NCBI GenBank assembly: GCA_027972325.1
Contig: JAPMOS010000010.1
Location: forward strand, 754,501 to 818,500
Length of the DNA stretch: 64,000 bases
From: Paratrimastix pyriformis
Lineage: Eukaryota; Preaxostyla; Paratrimastigidae
Direction of reading: 5' to 3'
A program made the position numbers and the translations under genes. Shown one piece after another: positions 1-10,284 of the stretch. Below the pieces are notes generated by a model. It worked only from the letters and a program-made list of their open reading frames with translations. It was not told the DNA's origin and did not search any database. Every line of letters starts with the position of its first letter. Position 1 is the stretch's first letter.

Positions 1-2000
1 AACTGGCGCTGTTGATGGCCGAGAGGACCGGCTCCCCGTTGACCAGCAGCTGCACGGCAGGCTTCTTATCGGCGAAGAAGCCGAAGGTCACCTGCCAGTG
101 TGTGCGTGTGGATGTGTGTGTGGCCGAGTGAGTGAGATAGTGTCGGCGAAGAAGCCGAAAGAAGGTCACCTGCCAGTGCGTGCATCAATGGACAAAATAA
201 AATGATCCTGTAGTTCGGAGTGAGGGGTCGAAAATTTCAATCGGAAGCGAGAATATGCCGTGTGCGTGAGTTGAAGTGAGCCAATAATGAGAACCCAAAG
301 GTGCCCGATGAGTGGGCGTGGGGTGTCTGTGCTGGGCAGAAGAAGGATGATGTCGAGAGGGAGGGGAAATGATGGGAGTGTTATGAGCCCTGCCAGTGCG
401 CTGTGTCATGTCAATTGAAGTCAAGTCGACATCCACCCCGGGGTGATGCACACACAGTCGACGTCCCCCAGACACGGTCGACATCCACCCCCGAGGGGTA
501 TAATGCAGACCTCATAGAGACCCGGCTGGATGACGGTCAGGGTGACCTTGTCCCGCTCCCAGAGGAACGTCTCGGGGGCCGAGTTGGCCACCTGGATGTT
601 CCACGGGACCCCGTGGCCCTGCTTGGTCTTGCCGCTCCCCAGATCCACCGGCCCACGCATTGCTCGCCGGAGAGACTCTCGTTGACCACGCGCTAGATGG
701 ATGAGAGAGAGGGGGGAATTGGGGGAATTGGGGGCGTGTGAAGCGCGAGGGCAGGGGCAGGTGGTCATATGTGCGGTTGAAGCAGAATCTCGATCTGCGT
801 ATGTCATGAGGACATGAGGACAAGAGACATGACATGCGGACATGCGGACATGCGGACATGCGGACATGCGGACATGCGGACATGCGGACATGCGGACATG
901 CGGACATGCGGACATGCGGACATGCGGACATGCGGACATGCGGACATGCGGACATGCGGACATGCGGACATGCGGACATGTGCGGACATGCGGACATGCG
1001 GACATGAGGGCATGAGGGCACAGAGGGGTGTGGGGTGTGTGGTGGGGAGAGGCGGGCGGTGGTGATGCCGACCTGCTGTTCGATGGACCGGGTGAAGTCG
1101 GGCAGGTCGACCTTCGCCGCCAGCCGCTGTTCGATCGACTGGGTGACGTCCCCGACCTGCTTGACCACATCCTCGGCACCTGTGGTGTGGGTGCGGGTGT
1201 GTATGCGATTGACGTGTGAGGATCGGCTGGGTGACATCCCCGACCTGCTTGACCTTCCAGAAGGAAAGAAGTCACGGGAAAACAAAAGCAGAGAGGTCGA
1301 AGAGACCGCTTGAGTGTGTCTTTGGGCGGAACTGGGCTTGGCGTCGATGTCGATCAGCTCAGATGGTAGGTTGTGTGACACGCACGTGTGGGCTGTGTGT
1401 GTCTGTGTTGGGACGGACTGGGCTTGGCGTCGAGGAGGGTCAGCACGTCCTGCATGTTGGCCTTCAGGATGAGCTGCTTGCTCAGGTCAGCCATCTGGCC
1501 CATGTGCTCTGGGTTTGGTTGGGTCGGGTTGGGTCGGGGGGGGGGGGGGGAGGAAGCGGAGGTTGAAAATTGATCCTTGGCGGACGCATCCGGGGAGATA
1601 TATACCACGGACGGTTCGTGAGGAGGGGAGGTCGAGGACCCATTGAGAAAATTGAATGACGACGCTCGCGACACAGACGGAACCACAGACAGACAGACAG
1701 ACAGACAGACAACAGACAGACTCACACAAAAGGCACAGGAAAGCACACAGACGGAACCACAGACAGACAGACAGACATACAGACACACAAAGAGGCATAG
1801 GAAAGCACACAGACGCACAAACATCCACACAAACGCAGACGCCCACGTGCGCCGGCAAGCACACGGACCTGCCACGAGGGCCGCATCGGCCTTGTCATGC
1901 TGCACGGCGGCCTCGCCCAAGGCCCGCATCTTGGGCTGATCGGCCTTCTGCTCCAGGGCCGCGTTGACATCGACAATGTTCGCCTGCCCGGAGTGTATCG
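1..2000 (-). pseudogene. C-terminal exons of a duplicated coiled-coil gene (copy 1), cut by the window edge
   Basis: This segment is a direct duplicate of 10461-12190. It carries, in minus-strand order, exons matching the coiled-coil gene's KAD-type repeat (about 1870-1975), the GQMADLSKQLILKANMQDV exon (about 1435-1500), the VGDVTQSIEQRLAAKVDLP exon (about 1065-1170), the exon with WNIQVANSAPETFLWERDK (about 525-680) and the start of the last, C1q-like exon (1-90). In the WNIQVANSAP exon, copy 1 has one base fewer than copy 2 near 640, which shifts the reading frame. All exons between this part and the 5' piece at 3171-3665 are missing. A decayed, internally deleted paralogue is the simplest reading. 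Expression from an alternative frame cannot be excluded. Confidence 0.75.
833..1010. repeat. 8-bp minisatellite GACATGCG
   Basis: About 20 near-perfect tandem copies of GACATGCG lie in an intron of the duplicated coiled-coil gene. The matching intron of copy 2 (about 11175-11230) has only a few degenerate GACATGAG units, so the array expanded after the duplication. Confidence 0.95.
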
Positions 2001-2019
2001 CATATGGTGTGAGGTGTGC

Positions 2020-2232
<213 letters not shown>

Positions 2233-3085
2233 CCTCTCGACACTGTCCTGCGCTGCAGTTACTGGATCTTCCTGTCCTGGGCGACCAAGTGTGGACCCCA
2301 TGGGCGATCCATCTGTAACTCAGCTGCCTGTCCTGACCCGTGTCCCTTGTCCCCGTCCTGTCCCGTCCCCCTGCTCGTCCCGTCCTTTTGTTTTGCTCGT
2401 CCCGTCCCGTGGTGGTGTGTGGCCGGGGATCCCCGGAGGTGGTGGCACTGCCCTAGCGCCCGATCAGTAGGCTCATTCTGGGTGCCACTACACTTTCCGG
2501 ATCCACTCCCCGTCTCGTGGGATGGACCGTTTTCTTCGTCCTGTCCCTACTTCTGCTCCCCCCACACTCGGCCCCGTCCCGTCCCGTCCCGTCCCGTCCC
2601 GTCCGTCCCGTTCTTCACCGTGCCCCTCTGTGCTACGTGCGGCCTGTCCTGGTCGTGCTGCCCCTACGTCCCGTCCCTGGTGCGCCGTCCCGTCCCGACC
2701 CGTCCCGTTCGTTGCCCGTCCCGTCCGTCGTCGATGCTCGCCATCGACATTCTACTTGCGCACCCAATCGAAAAGGTCTGTGTCATATGCTCCGATTGCC
2801 CCTTGTCTTGCCTGTGTCGGGGACCCCTTTGGCGCGACACATGCTGCTGCCGTGCGATGTGGTGAGAGCGTGAGCTGTCCATCCACACCATGTGACGGAT
2901 CCCTTGTGGGTCCTGATTTCCGGTCTCGGATGTTGACGTGCTCTTCCGCCTGAGCGCTTTGCCGTTGACTGACCCTTGTTCGCTGCCGCCTGCTTGCGTA
3001 TGTTGGCTTGGTGGACACTGCTTGACTATGGCGCTTCCCTCGTGGACTGTGCCTACATTTCTTGCGGTGTCTCTCTTCCCTCTTT

Positions 3086-3090
<5 letters not shown>
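2233..3090. other. Low-complexity interval rich in CCCGT units, no gene seen
   Basis: The interval between the two exon-bearing parts of copy 1 holds many CCCGTCCCGT-like runs (about 2340-2740). The open frames it creates are Pro/Arg/Cys-rich artefacts. I see no domain and no match to copy 2. Confidence 0.6.
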
Positions 3091-3138
<48 letters not shown>

Positions 3139-3170
3139 ATACAGCATGATATCTGTGGTGATGATGAGCA

Positions 3171-3665
3171 TTGACATCGACAATGTTCGCCTGCCCGGGG
3201 GTGGGGGTGTATCGCAAATTTCCGTTTTTGAGTTTTGTTTACGGTACCAAAAAGATTCTCCTCCTTTCTTTCTCTCAGCTCTGTCTTCGAGACCTTTCGT
3301 TCAAGGTGACCGGCGATCGAATCGATCGCCGAGGCCTTGGTTTCCAGGACCTCCACTTCTCACTGATCTTTATCGTCCACCCTTGTCCCCAAACCCCTGT
3401 TTCGTCCTTTCCGATTGTCTCCTTTTTTCTTCCTTCGCTCAACACGACTCCATTAACAAAAAAAGAATTCGTCGAGCCCCGCGTTCACTTCGGTGATATC
3501 AGCTTTCCGGGCCCCCATCTGCTGCGATTCGGCTCGGGTGGCTTTTTCTTGTTCCATGCTTGCGAATGCCACGCTGTGCATCCGAATGACATCTTGAATG
3601 GTCCGGACAATCTCCTGGATGTTCCTCCATTCGTTGAGACCCCGAACCAAGTCAGTGACCCGGAC
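3171..3665 (-). pseudogene. 5' exon piece of the duplicated coiled-coil gene (copy 1)
   Basis: On the minus strand this piece matches the N-terminal exon of the intact gene at 15560-15880, including GLNEWRNIQEIVRT and QMGARKADITEVNAGLDEF. Near 3450 the match is interrupted by unrelated bases, and the segment stops matching near 3665. The bases at 3171-3205 match the exon edge at 12160-12190. Thus the first exon is joined to the C-terminal half, with about ten exons lost between. The piece lies 100 bp from an RRM fragment, which marks a rearrangement joint. Confidence 0.7.
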
Positions 3666-3764
3666 CGACCGCAAATTCCCGGTTCGGCTCACGCCCAGGG
3701 CCGCTTGCTGGATCGCAGCACCAGCAGCGGTTCGCTGCCCCCGTGGCCCCAGCTGTGGCCCAGC

Positions 3765-3990
3765 GGTTTCCCTCGCGGCTTCGGCTTCGTTGAGCTCGAA
3801 AACGCTGAGGCCCAGCAGGCCGCCATCGCCGCCCTCAATGGGATGACTGTTCAGGAGCGTGTCCTCATTTGTCCGGTCGCTCGCGAGGTGGCCCCTCCCG
3901 TGGCTGCCCCGCCGCCGCCACCCCGCCCGCCGCTGCGACCGCCGCTGCTGCAACCCCTGTTCGCTCATCCGCCAGCCCCTCCTCGCTAAT
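3765..3990 (+). pseudogene. RRM (RNA-recognition motif) half-domain fragment
   Basis: The plus strand encodes RGFGFVELENAEAQQAAI followed by ALNGMTVQERVL, which is the RNP1 motif and C-terminal half of an RRM. A Pro/Ala-rich tail follows and ends at a stop near 3989. The N-terminal half with RNP2 is not visible upstream, where the sequence turns into the coiled-coil fragment on the other strand. I read it as the 3' end of an RRM gene left at a breakpoint. A normal gene whose first exon I failed to see is possible. Confidence 0.6.
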
Positions 3991-4224
3991 CAATCGACGC
4001 ATGATCCGTCAGCCCGATGGAAGCGCGTCCATTTTCAACAACCCTCTCCCGCTTTTCAACCCCCTCTTTGTTTTTTTCAACCCAATCTTGACCACCTATT
4101 CCAACCCTCGAGTTGTCCACCCCACCCGCTGGACATTCCATCACCCTCACTCTCTCGTTGACATTTTTGTTGACTCCTGAGAAGTGTTTGCCTCTTTGAC
4201 CTGCGGGGGGACGGGGGCGCGGGG

Positions 4225-4415
4225 TGCGGCTGGCCCAGAGGATGCAGTTCCCGGGGGATGATGGCCACCGGGACGGAGACCGCCGCCTAGGCGGGCAGGC
4301 AGGCAGGGCCGCCGCCACCGGGGCCCATCCGTCTTCCATCCCTCGCGCCATTTGCATCGGCCTTCCTGCATCCGTCTTCCTTTCCTCCACCCCTCGGCGC
4401 CATGGCATCCGACAA
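4225..4415. repeat. Dispersed repeat with GGAAGACGGATGC units
   Basis: On the minus strand 4337-4400 reads almost the same as plus-strand 9175-9222 (GGAGGAAAGGAAGACGGACG, then GCAGGAAGGCCGATGCAAAT). Related units recur at 9395-9450. No coding sense is visible. Confidence 0.7.
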
Positions 4416-4599
4416 ACGGCCTGGGTGTGCGTGTGTGTGTGTGTGTGTGTGTGGAGACACTGGTTCGGTCAGGTGGGATAGCACCAACACTGCCATCACT
4501 CACTATTCATCCTCATCCCTCATCCTCATCCTCACCAACACCACCAACACCAACACCCTCCTCCTTTAATCATCACCACCACCGCCACCGCTTGCACGT

Positions 4600-4790
4600 C
4601 CCGGGGTGTGTCGGCGACCTTGAGCATGGCCCCGTGCGCCGGGCGAGCTCGTCGTAGTTGACGTCGGGCCGTCAGGTTGGGCACGGGCCGTCAGGTTGGG
4701 CAGGGGCAGCTCGATCTTTCGATCGATACGGCCCGACCGCAGCAGGGCAGGATCGAGAAGCTCCACACGGTGGTTGGTGGCGATGACGTG
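4600..4790 (-). pseudogene. 26S proteasome ATPase RPT5/PSMC3 fragment
   Basis: The minus strand encodes [18 protein letters not shown] followed by [11 protein letters not shown]. This is the AAA second region of homology with its arginine finger region, closest in wording to RPT5 (PSMC3). After a short duplicated stretch, [12 protein letters not shown] follows (about 4620-4660), which also fits RPT5. The rest of the ATPase (Walker A and B, N-terminal coiled coil, C-terminal tail) is absent, so this is a gene fragment of about 60 residues in a region of other fragments. Confidence 0.75.
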
Positions 4791-4844
4791 CGCACACACG
4801 GATGGATGGGGGCGCCTTCGTCAGGCGAGGAGGGAACGGGGAAG

Positions 4845-6308
4845 CTACTGGCCATGAGCGGGATCCTGACGTTGAAGTTGACGCACCAAGGCGTCAATTG
4901 CCCTGAGGAGGTCGGCCGGCAGGTCGGGGTGGGCAGCGAGCAACACCACCAACGGGGCGGCCACACCGGCACGCCCGAACGAGGCTACGTTCTCGGAATT
5001 ACCCGCCGACAGGTTGCGGATTGCCCAGAGGAGCTGCTCGGCCACGGCGGGGCTGGCGGTGGGCAGGTCGGGGTGGGCCCTCAGGAGCTGGACAAGCGGG
5101 GCGACCACACCGACACGCCCGAACGAGGCCCTGTTCTCGTCATCCACCGACAGGTTGGCGATTGCCCTGAGGAACTGCTCGGCCACGGCGGGGCTGGCGG
5201 TGGGCAGGTCGTGGTGGGCTGTCAGGAGCTGGACAAGCGGGGCGGCCACACCGGCACGCCCGAACGAGGCCCTGTTCTCGGAATTACCCCATGACAGGTT
5301 GACGATTGCCCTGAGGAGCTGCTCGGCCACGGCGGGGCTGGCGGTGGGCAGGTCGGGGTGGGCTGTCAGGAGCTGGACAAGCGGGGCGACCACACCGGCA
5401 CGCCCGAACGAGGCCCTGTTCTCGGAATTACCCACCGACAGGTTGACGATTGCCACGAGGAGCCGCTCGGCCACGGCGGGGCTGGCGGTGGGCAGGTCGG
5501 GGTGGGCCATCAGGAGCTGGACAAGCGGGGCGGCCACACCGGCACGCCCGAACGAGGCCCTGTTCTCGGAATTACCCGCCGACAGGTTGACGATTGCCCT
5601 GAGGAGCTGCTCGGCCACGGCGGGGCTGGCGGTGGGCAGGTCGGGGTGGGCCGTCAGGAGCTGGACAAGCGGGGCGACCACACCGGCACGCCCGAACGAG
5701 GCCCTGTTCTCGGAATTACCCGCCGACAGGTTGACGATTGCCCTGAGGAGCTGCTCGGCCACGGCGGGGCTGGCGGTGGGCAGGTCGGGGTGGGCCGTCA
5801 GGAGCTGGACAAGCGGGGCGACCACACCCGCACACCCGAACGAGGCCCTGTTCTCGTCATCCACCGACAGGTTGCAGATTGCCCAGAGGAGCTGCTTGGC
5901 CACGGCGGGGCTGGCGGTGGGCAGGTCGGGGTGGGCCCTCAGGAGCTGGACAAGCGGGGCGGCCACACCCGCACGCCCGAACGAGGCCGTGTTCTCGGAA
6001 TTACCCGCCGACAGGTTGCGGATTGCCCCGAGGAGCTGCTCGGCCACGGCGGGGCTGGCGGTGGGCAGGTCGGGGTGGGCCCTCAGGAGCTGGACAAGCG
6101 GGGCGACCACACCGGCCTTTCCCAGAGCCGTTCGTCGTCCCGAGAAGCCCTCGAGGTGGGGGTCGCACGTGGTGTTCAGAGCCCCGAGCAGGTCGGCCAG
6201 GACAGTCAGGCGGATGGTCGCCTCTGGGCACCTGAGCAGGCCCACCAGAGCCTGGGCTGGGCATGAGGGCGGAGCCAGCTTGGCCAGCCAGCACCGCAAA
6301 TCGACCAT
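4845..6308 (-). CDS. Armadillo-repeat protein with homogenised 48-residue repeats
   Basis: Single open frame of about 487 residues from the internal ATG at 6308 (MVDLRCWLAK); a longer frame starts at 6401. After an N-terminal leucine-rich segment, eight repeats of about 47-48 residues follow, then one short terminal repeat. Each reads like FGRAGVVAPLVQLLTAHPDL, then a TASPAVAEQLL helix and AIVNLSAGNSEN: the three-helix ARM/HEAT-like plan ending in an NLS turn. At DNA level the repeats are near-identical 144-bp units (141 bp where GNSEN is replaced by DDEN), so the array is young or kept uniform by conversion. Likely a protein-protein scaffold; the partner is unknown. It lies 110 bp downstream of the CUE-kinase gene on the same strand. 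Confidence 0.85.
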   Translation of the reverse strand: MVDLRCWLAKLAPPSCPAQALVGLLRCPEATIRLTVLADLLGALNTTCDPHLEGFSGRRTALGKAGVVAPLVQLLRAHPDLPTASPAVAEQLLGAIRNLSAGNSENTASFGRAGVAAPLVQLLRAHPDLPTASPAVAKQLLWAICNLSVDDENRASFGCAGVVAPLVQLLTAHPDLPTASPAVAEQLLRAIVNLSAGNSENRASFGRAGVVAPLVQLLTAHPDLPTASPAVAEQLLRAIVNLSAGNSENRASFGRAGVAAPLVQLLMAHPDLPTASPAVAERLLVAIVNLSVGNSENRASFGRAGVVAPLVQLLTAHPDLPTASPAVAEQLLRAIVNLSWGNSENRASFGRAGVAAPLVQLLTAHHDLPTASPAVAEQFLRAIANLSVDDENRASFGRVGVVAPLVQLLRAHPDLPTASPAVAEQLLWAIRNLSAGNSENVASFGRAGVAAPLVVLLAAHPDLPADLLRAIDALVRQLQRQDPAHGQ

Positions 6309-6418
6309 CGTCACCGGGCGCCCTGATGAGACGCAACCACACCACCAGAAGGAACAAGGACCCCAAACCGCCCAAACCGCATCGGTGTCAGGCGCCATCA
6401 CACAGGATGGAGAAGACC

Positions 6419-8381
6419 TCAGCCCTCATCCCTCATTCCTATCAGACCTGCCGCAAGGCCCATGCTGTCCCGCAGCTCCTGCTCGGCCTCCGGTGGCAGT
6501 GGGGTCACCAGGGCACTCGCCTCGGCCACCGCCGGGTCGGCCTCCAGGGCCCTGCCCACGGCCTCGATCGAGGGCCGCTCGTCCGCCGCCCGGGCGCACA
6601 TCCGCACCAGCAGCACCCGCACCCGCTCGGGCACCTCGGCGAAGGCCTCCGCAAGCTCGTCCGGCTCGAGGTGCTGCTCCACCCGGTGGGCCGTGTCCGT
6701 GCCCGTGTACAGGCACCACAGCAGGCACCCCATCGAGTAGACGTCCGTGGCCTGGCTGTTGCCCGTCGTGGCCACCTCGGACGCCATGAAGCCGCGCGTG
6801 CCCGCCGCCAGCCGACCAGCCCCCTCCAGGGTGTTGCCGCTGTACTGGCAGGCCAGCCCCAGGTCGGCCAGCACCGCCTCCAGCAGGCCCGTGGCCGGGT
6901 CGAGCTGCATCAGCACGTTGGCCGGCTTGAGGTCGTTGTGCAGCACCGGGTAGGGCGCCCCCGGGATGGGCGTCCCGTGCAGGTACCGCAGCCCGGCCAC
7001 CAGGGCCCGCATGATGCGCAGCCGCTCGCCCGGGGTGGTGCCCCGCCGGATGACCCCGTCCAGGTCGCCCCCCTCGCAGTAGGGCGTCACCAGGCACATG
7101 CACTCGGGGCCGCCCGCTCCACCACCACCCCTCCAGGGGTATCCCGGACGCACCCAGGATGTGCGGGTTGCTCAGCCGGGCCAGGAGGAAGAGCTCCCGC
7201 ATCGCGCCGCCACCCGGCCGCAGCACCTTGACCACCACCCGGGTGCGACCGGCCGGATCGCGCGTGTCCAGGCAGAGGAAGGTCACCCCGAAGGCCCCCG
7301 CCCCGAGGATGTGGAAGGGCGTACCCCGGGTGGGGTGCGCCATGTGGCGGTAGTGCGGCCCGATCATGGACTTCAGCCCAGGGATGGGGGCGCCCTCCTG
7401 GATCTGATGATCGCTCAACCGGAAGAGCACCAGGAGCGGTGCTGATCCCTCCCTGGCTGGGGCTGGGACTGGGGCTGGGCTGCCCGGGGCTGGGGTGCCC
7501 GGGGCGATGGAGGCCGCGCCGGGAGGTGGTGGAGGTGGAGGCGGAGCAACAAAATCCGCAGCATTGCGGCTGCGCAGTGGGTGGTTTTGGCGGCGGCGCG
7601 AGCATGGCGGGGCGGCGTGAAAGAGAAAACAGAGTCGGGTCAGCTCTGGCGTTCCCAACAAGAAGTGCCGCTCTAATGACAGACCCGTGATACATCGACT
7701 GCAGCATTTTGATGGCGCGGTCAAGTCTGCCTCCGTTCACCTTCAGGATTGCATTGGCAACCTACAAGCGGGAAAACCAAAAAACAAAAAAGCAAAAAAA
7801 ATACAGGAGTTGACGGAGATGCGGGTCAAAAAAGGAACAGCAACAGACATCACTCCTCAGATTTGCAAAGAGAGCGACCAACTGGTCCGCTGGGCTCATT
7901 CGGTGGTCTTTCGCAGGACTGCCCGTGCTGGTGGATGAAACGAACGAGCTTGATGTGGGGGAAGCGCAACAACAAGCAGACCCCTGATACCCCATCTCAT
8001 TGAGAATCGTAATTGTTGCCCCAAGGTCATTTGCGTACACGTTCAAGACTCTCTCGGCGACCTGTGCGGGTGGAGGTGGTCAGGTGGTGACAAAACAGGT
8101 GACGGGCTGCTGCTGCGGACATCGCGATCCAAATCCACAAAAATGATGTGGACCAACTGATCCACGGGATCCATCGCACCCAGGTCCCGGACTGCGGCCG
8201 GAGACCAAAGCGCCCTGGTTTCCTGACCAGAGGTGAACATCACTCTCATTTGACGTCTTCGCTTCGCTGGCACTTTGCTGCCGGGTTCCTGGTGCAGCTT
8301 TCCGAGTGGCACCAGTTTGCGGCCATGACAGCCATCTTGATTGACAAGCTGCTTCAGGTGGACCCCGACGAGGACGCCTAA
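6419..8381 (-). CDS. CUE-domain protein kinase, HND-type catalytic loop
   Basis: Two CUE-like (ubiquitin-binding) modules appear when short introns are removed. The first is MDPVDQLVHIIFVDLDRDV plus VAERVLNVYANDLGATIT (about 8165-7985). The second is SPADQLVALFANLRSDV plus VANAILKVNGGRLDRAIKML (about 7905-7700). After a Pro-rich linker comes a kinase domain: glycine loop LGAGAFGVTF, lysine in VVVKVL (about 7220-7310), then CMCLVTPYCEGGDLDGVI, catalytic loop HNDLKPANV, DLG for DFG, GTRGFMASEV and TDVYSMGCLLWCLY. The frame changes once near 7105-7140, in a CCACC run, through either a missed tiny intron or an indel. HND in place of HRD keeps the catalytic Asp, so activity is possible. The N-terminus beyond 8381 is unresolved. 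It is a paralogue of the kinase at 23880. Confidence 0.7.
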
Positions 8382-8599
8382 AATGAACTCCGCATGTCAG
8401 AGAGTTCAGGCGTCCTGGGGCGTCCTGGAGGAGGATCTTGTAGACCAAAATCTCCTTTTTCGACGGGGAATCCTGACCGGCGAGAGGAGATTCGTGGCGA
8501 AGCGTCAGATGCGACCTTTAATTTGTGATGATGTAATGTTCAGGCGGAAAATGGGCACCTTCCAAAGAGTTGGTTTTCCCCGTTGATGTCGATGAATCT

Positions 8600-10260
8600 G
8601 GAGTTGAGACTCTGATCGCGCTCGCAACTCAGGCCCTTGCCGGCCTCATACCACGAAAGGTTTTTTCATTCTTTCCGCCGGTCTCATCGACCTCGGGTCC
8701 TAGCCACAGCCGCCCCTGCCCCACCACCACCACCACCTGGAACACCCGGGATGTATCGCCATCCATCCCGCAGGACGCCCACGGCTCCCTCCGTCGCCGC
8801 CCATCTCCACGACCGACCTCCAGTCCCTCGCCATGCTGCTGTTGTCCATCGTCGTGCCAACCGCTCTGCTCATGTACGTCTGCCCCGGCCCGATCCCAGA
8901 CGCCACCTTCAGCCGGGAGGAGGTTGGTGCTGCTGCTCATCAAGAGTTTCAGCTGGCCGTCTCGGGCCTCCGCTCCACCCGACCCATGTCCGGGCCCCCC
9001 GGCCCCCTCCCAATCGTGCTGCCCCCCAGTGCTGCTGCCCCTCCACTCCCCTGGTCGTCTGTGATGGCGGGCTGCGATTCTCGCCATCGTTTCGCTTCGC
9101 TTGGCGTTGTTGCTGCAAATACACAGCATGTCTCTCTTTCCCTGTTGCGCTGCTGAGGGATGGAAGAAGGCTGTCCGGTGGAGGAAAGGAAGACGGACGC
9201 AGGAAGGCCGATGCAAATGGCGGCCCCGCCACCAGGCAGGCGGGCCCCCGGCTGGGAGGAGCCATCATACGGGTCATTCGGCCCCCCCCCCCCCCCCCCG
9301 AGTGTAACGCATGGCGCGAAGACGCGAGTAAGCTGTCTTCTTGATATTGTCGCCTGTGCCCTCGCAAATACGTACCCAGCATGTTCTCTCTGGCGGAAGA
9401 CGGATGCCCATGGCACCGAGTGGTGGAGGGATGGAAGACGGATGCCACCGAGGGCCCCGTGTCACGGAAAGCCTGTGCCGAGCGGTGCAGACGTCCTTCA
9501 GGGCGGCAACCAGGCCTCCGCCAGGGGTCGCATTTCGTCGCCCGGGCTACAGGAGGGCAGGGGGAGGGCCAGCAACGCAGGGGAGCCGACCAAACAGGTC
9601 ATCATCACCCAGTCGTCATCATCACCTAGTCATCATCACCTAGTCATCATTCACCCAGTCATCATTCACCCAGTCATTCATCATCACCAGGTCATCATTC
9701 ACCCCATTGCCCAGTCATCATCATCATCGCCATCATCCTCATCGCCATCAAGACCATCACAGCACCATCACCATCACCGTCATCACCCCTCAACAGAGAG
9801 CTGGATAACAAGCGCATCTCGTGTTTTTCTGAAGAACGAAAAAAACGCCGACAAAACAAAACAAAAACAGTAAAACTTAACAACCATCACCACCACCAAC
9901 AACAACAACAGGCTCAACAGGGGGGACGAGGAGAGAGGCGGATATTGGTGCCCCTCCCGATGGGGAAAGGGCGGAAGACGTTGTGTGTGTGTGTGTGTGT
10001 GTGTGGGGGGATGTGTGGACGGACAGCCGCGAGAGTGCAACACCAACAAGGAAGGGGGGAGGAGGAGGAGGAGACGGCATGGAGGAAAGGAGGGAGGATA
10101 AAGAATGAAGGGGAAAGAAAGGGGAGGAGACGATGGGGTGGAACGGGAAAGGGGATGGAGCTGGAGGAAGGGAGGTGGAAGGAGGGAGGGGAAGGTCGAC
10201 CATACCCCCGGAGAAGTGGCGCCCACATCCACAGGGGGGGGTTCGGTCGGCTATCCCATC
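8600..10260. other. Interval without a recognisable gene
   Basis: About 1.6 kb. A plus-strand stretch near 8810-8990 encodes a short hydrophobic run (MLLLSIVVPTALLMYV) followed by polar sequence, but I find no family and no convincing exon set. The interval also holds dispersed repeats (9090-9450), a poly-C run (9286-9299), CATCAT-type microsatellites (9600-9780) and a TG run near 9983-10004. Purine-rich low-complexity DNA (10040-10200) precedes the 3' end of the coiled-coil gene. Confidence 0.5.
9090..9450. repeat. Cluster of dispersed repeat copies
   Basis: Minus-strand 9400-9285 aligns by eye with plus-strand 60605-60690 (shared GAGAGACATGCTGTGTATTT-like start, shared CGCCTTCGCG and GCGTTACAC). 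Minus-strand 9140-9095 repeats the first part again. Plus-strand 9175-9222 and 9395-9450 match the family at 4225-4415. These look like nested pieces of one or two interspersed families. Confidence 0.65.
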
Positions 10261-10284
10261 TCCACCTCCTGCTCCAACTCCCGT

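Noticed and set aside
2330-2745. CCCGT runs as telomere-like or origin sequence
   Set aside because: Units are irregular and mixed with other sequence, and lie inside the rearranged gene copy; simple low-complexity DNA is enough.
5014-6789. Long plus-strand open frames through the ARM array
   Set aside because: They are the antisense of the 144-bp repeats. Only the minus strand gives ARM motifs, and the GC-rich repeats keep other frames open by chance.
7105-7140. Calling the CUE-kinase a pseudogene because of its frame change
   Set aside because: The change falls in a CCACC homopolymer-like run and could be a tiny intron or a sequencing slip. All catalytic motifs on both sides are kept.
8810-8990. 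A small membrane-protein gene (MLLLSIVVPTALLMYV)
   Set aside because: Only one hydrophobic run, no family match, and no supporting neighbouring exons.
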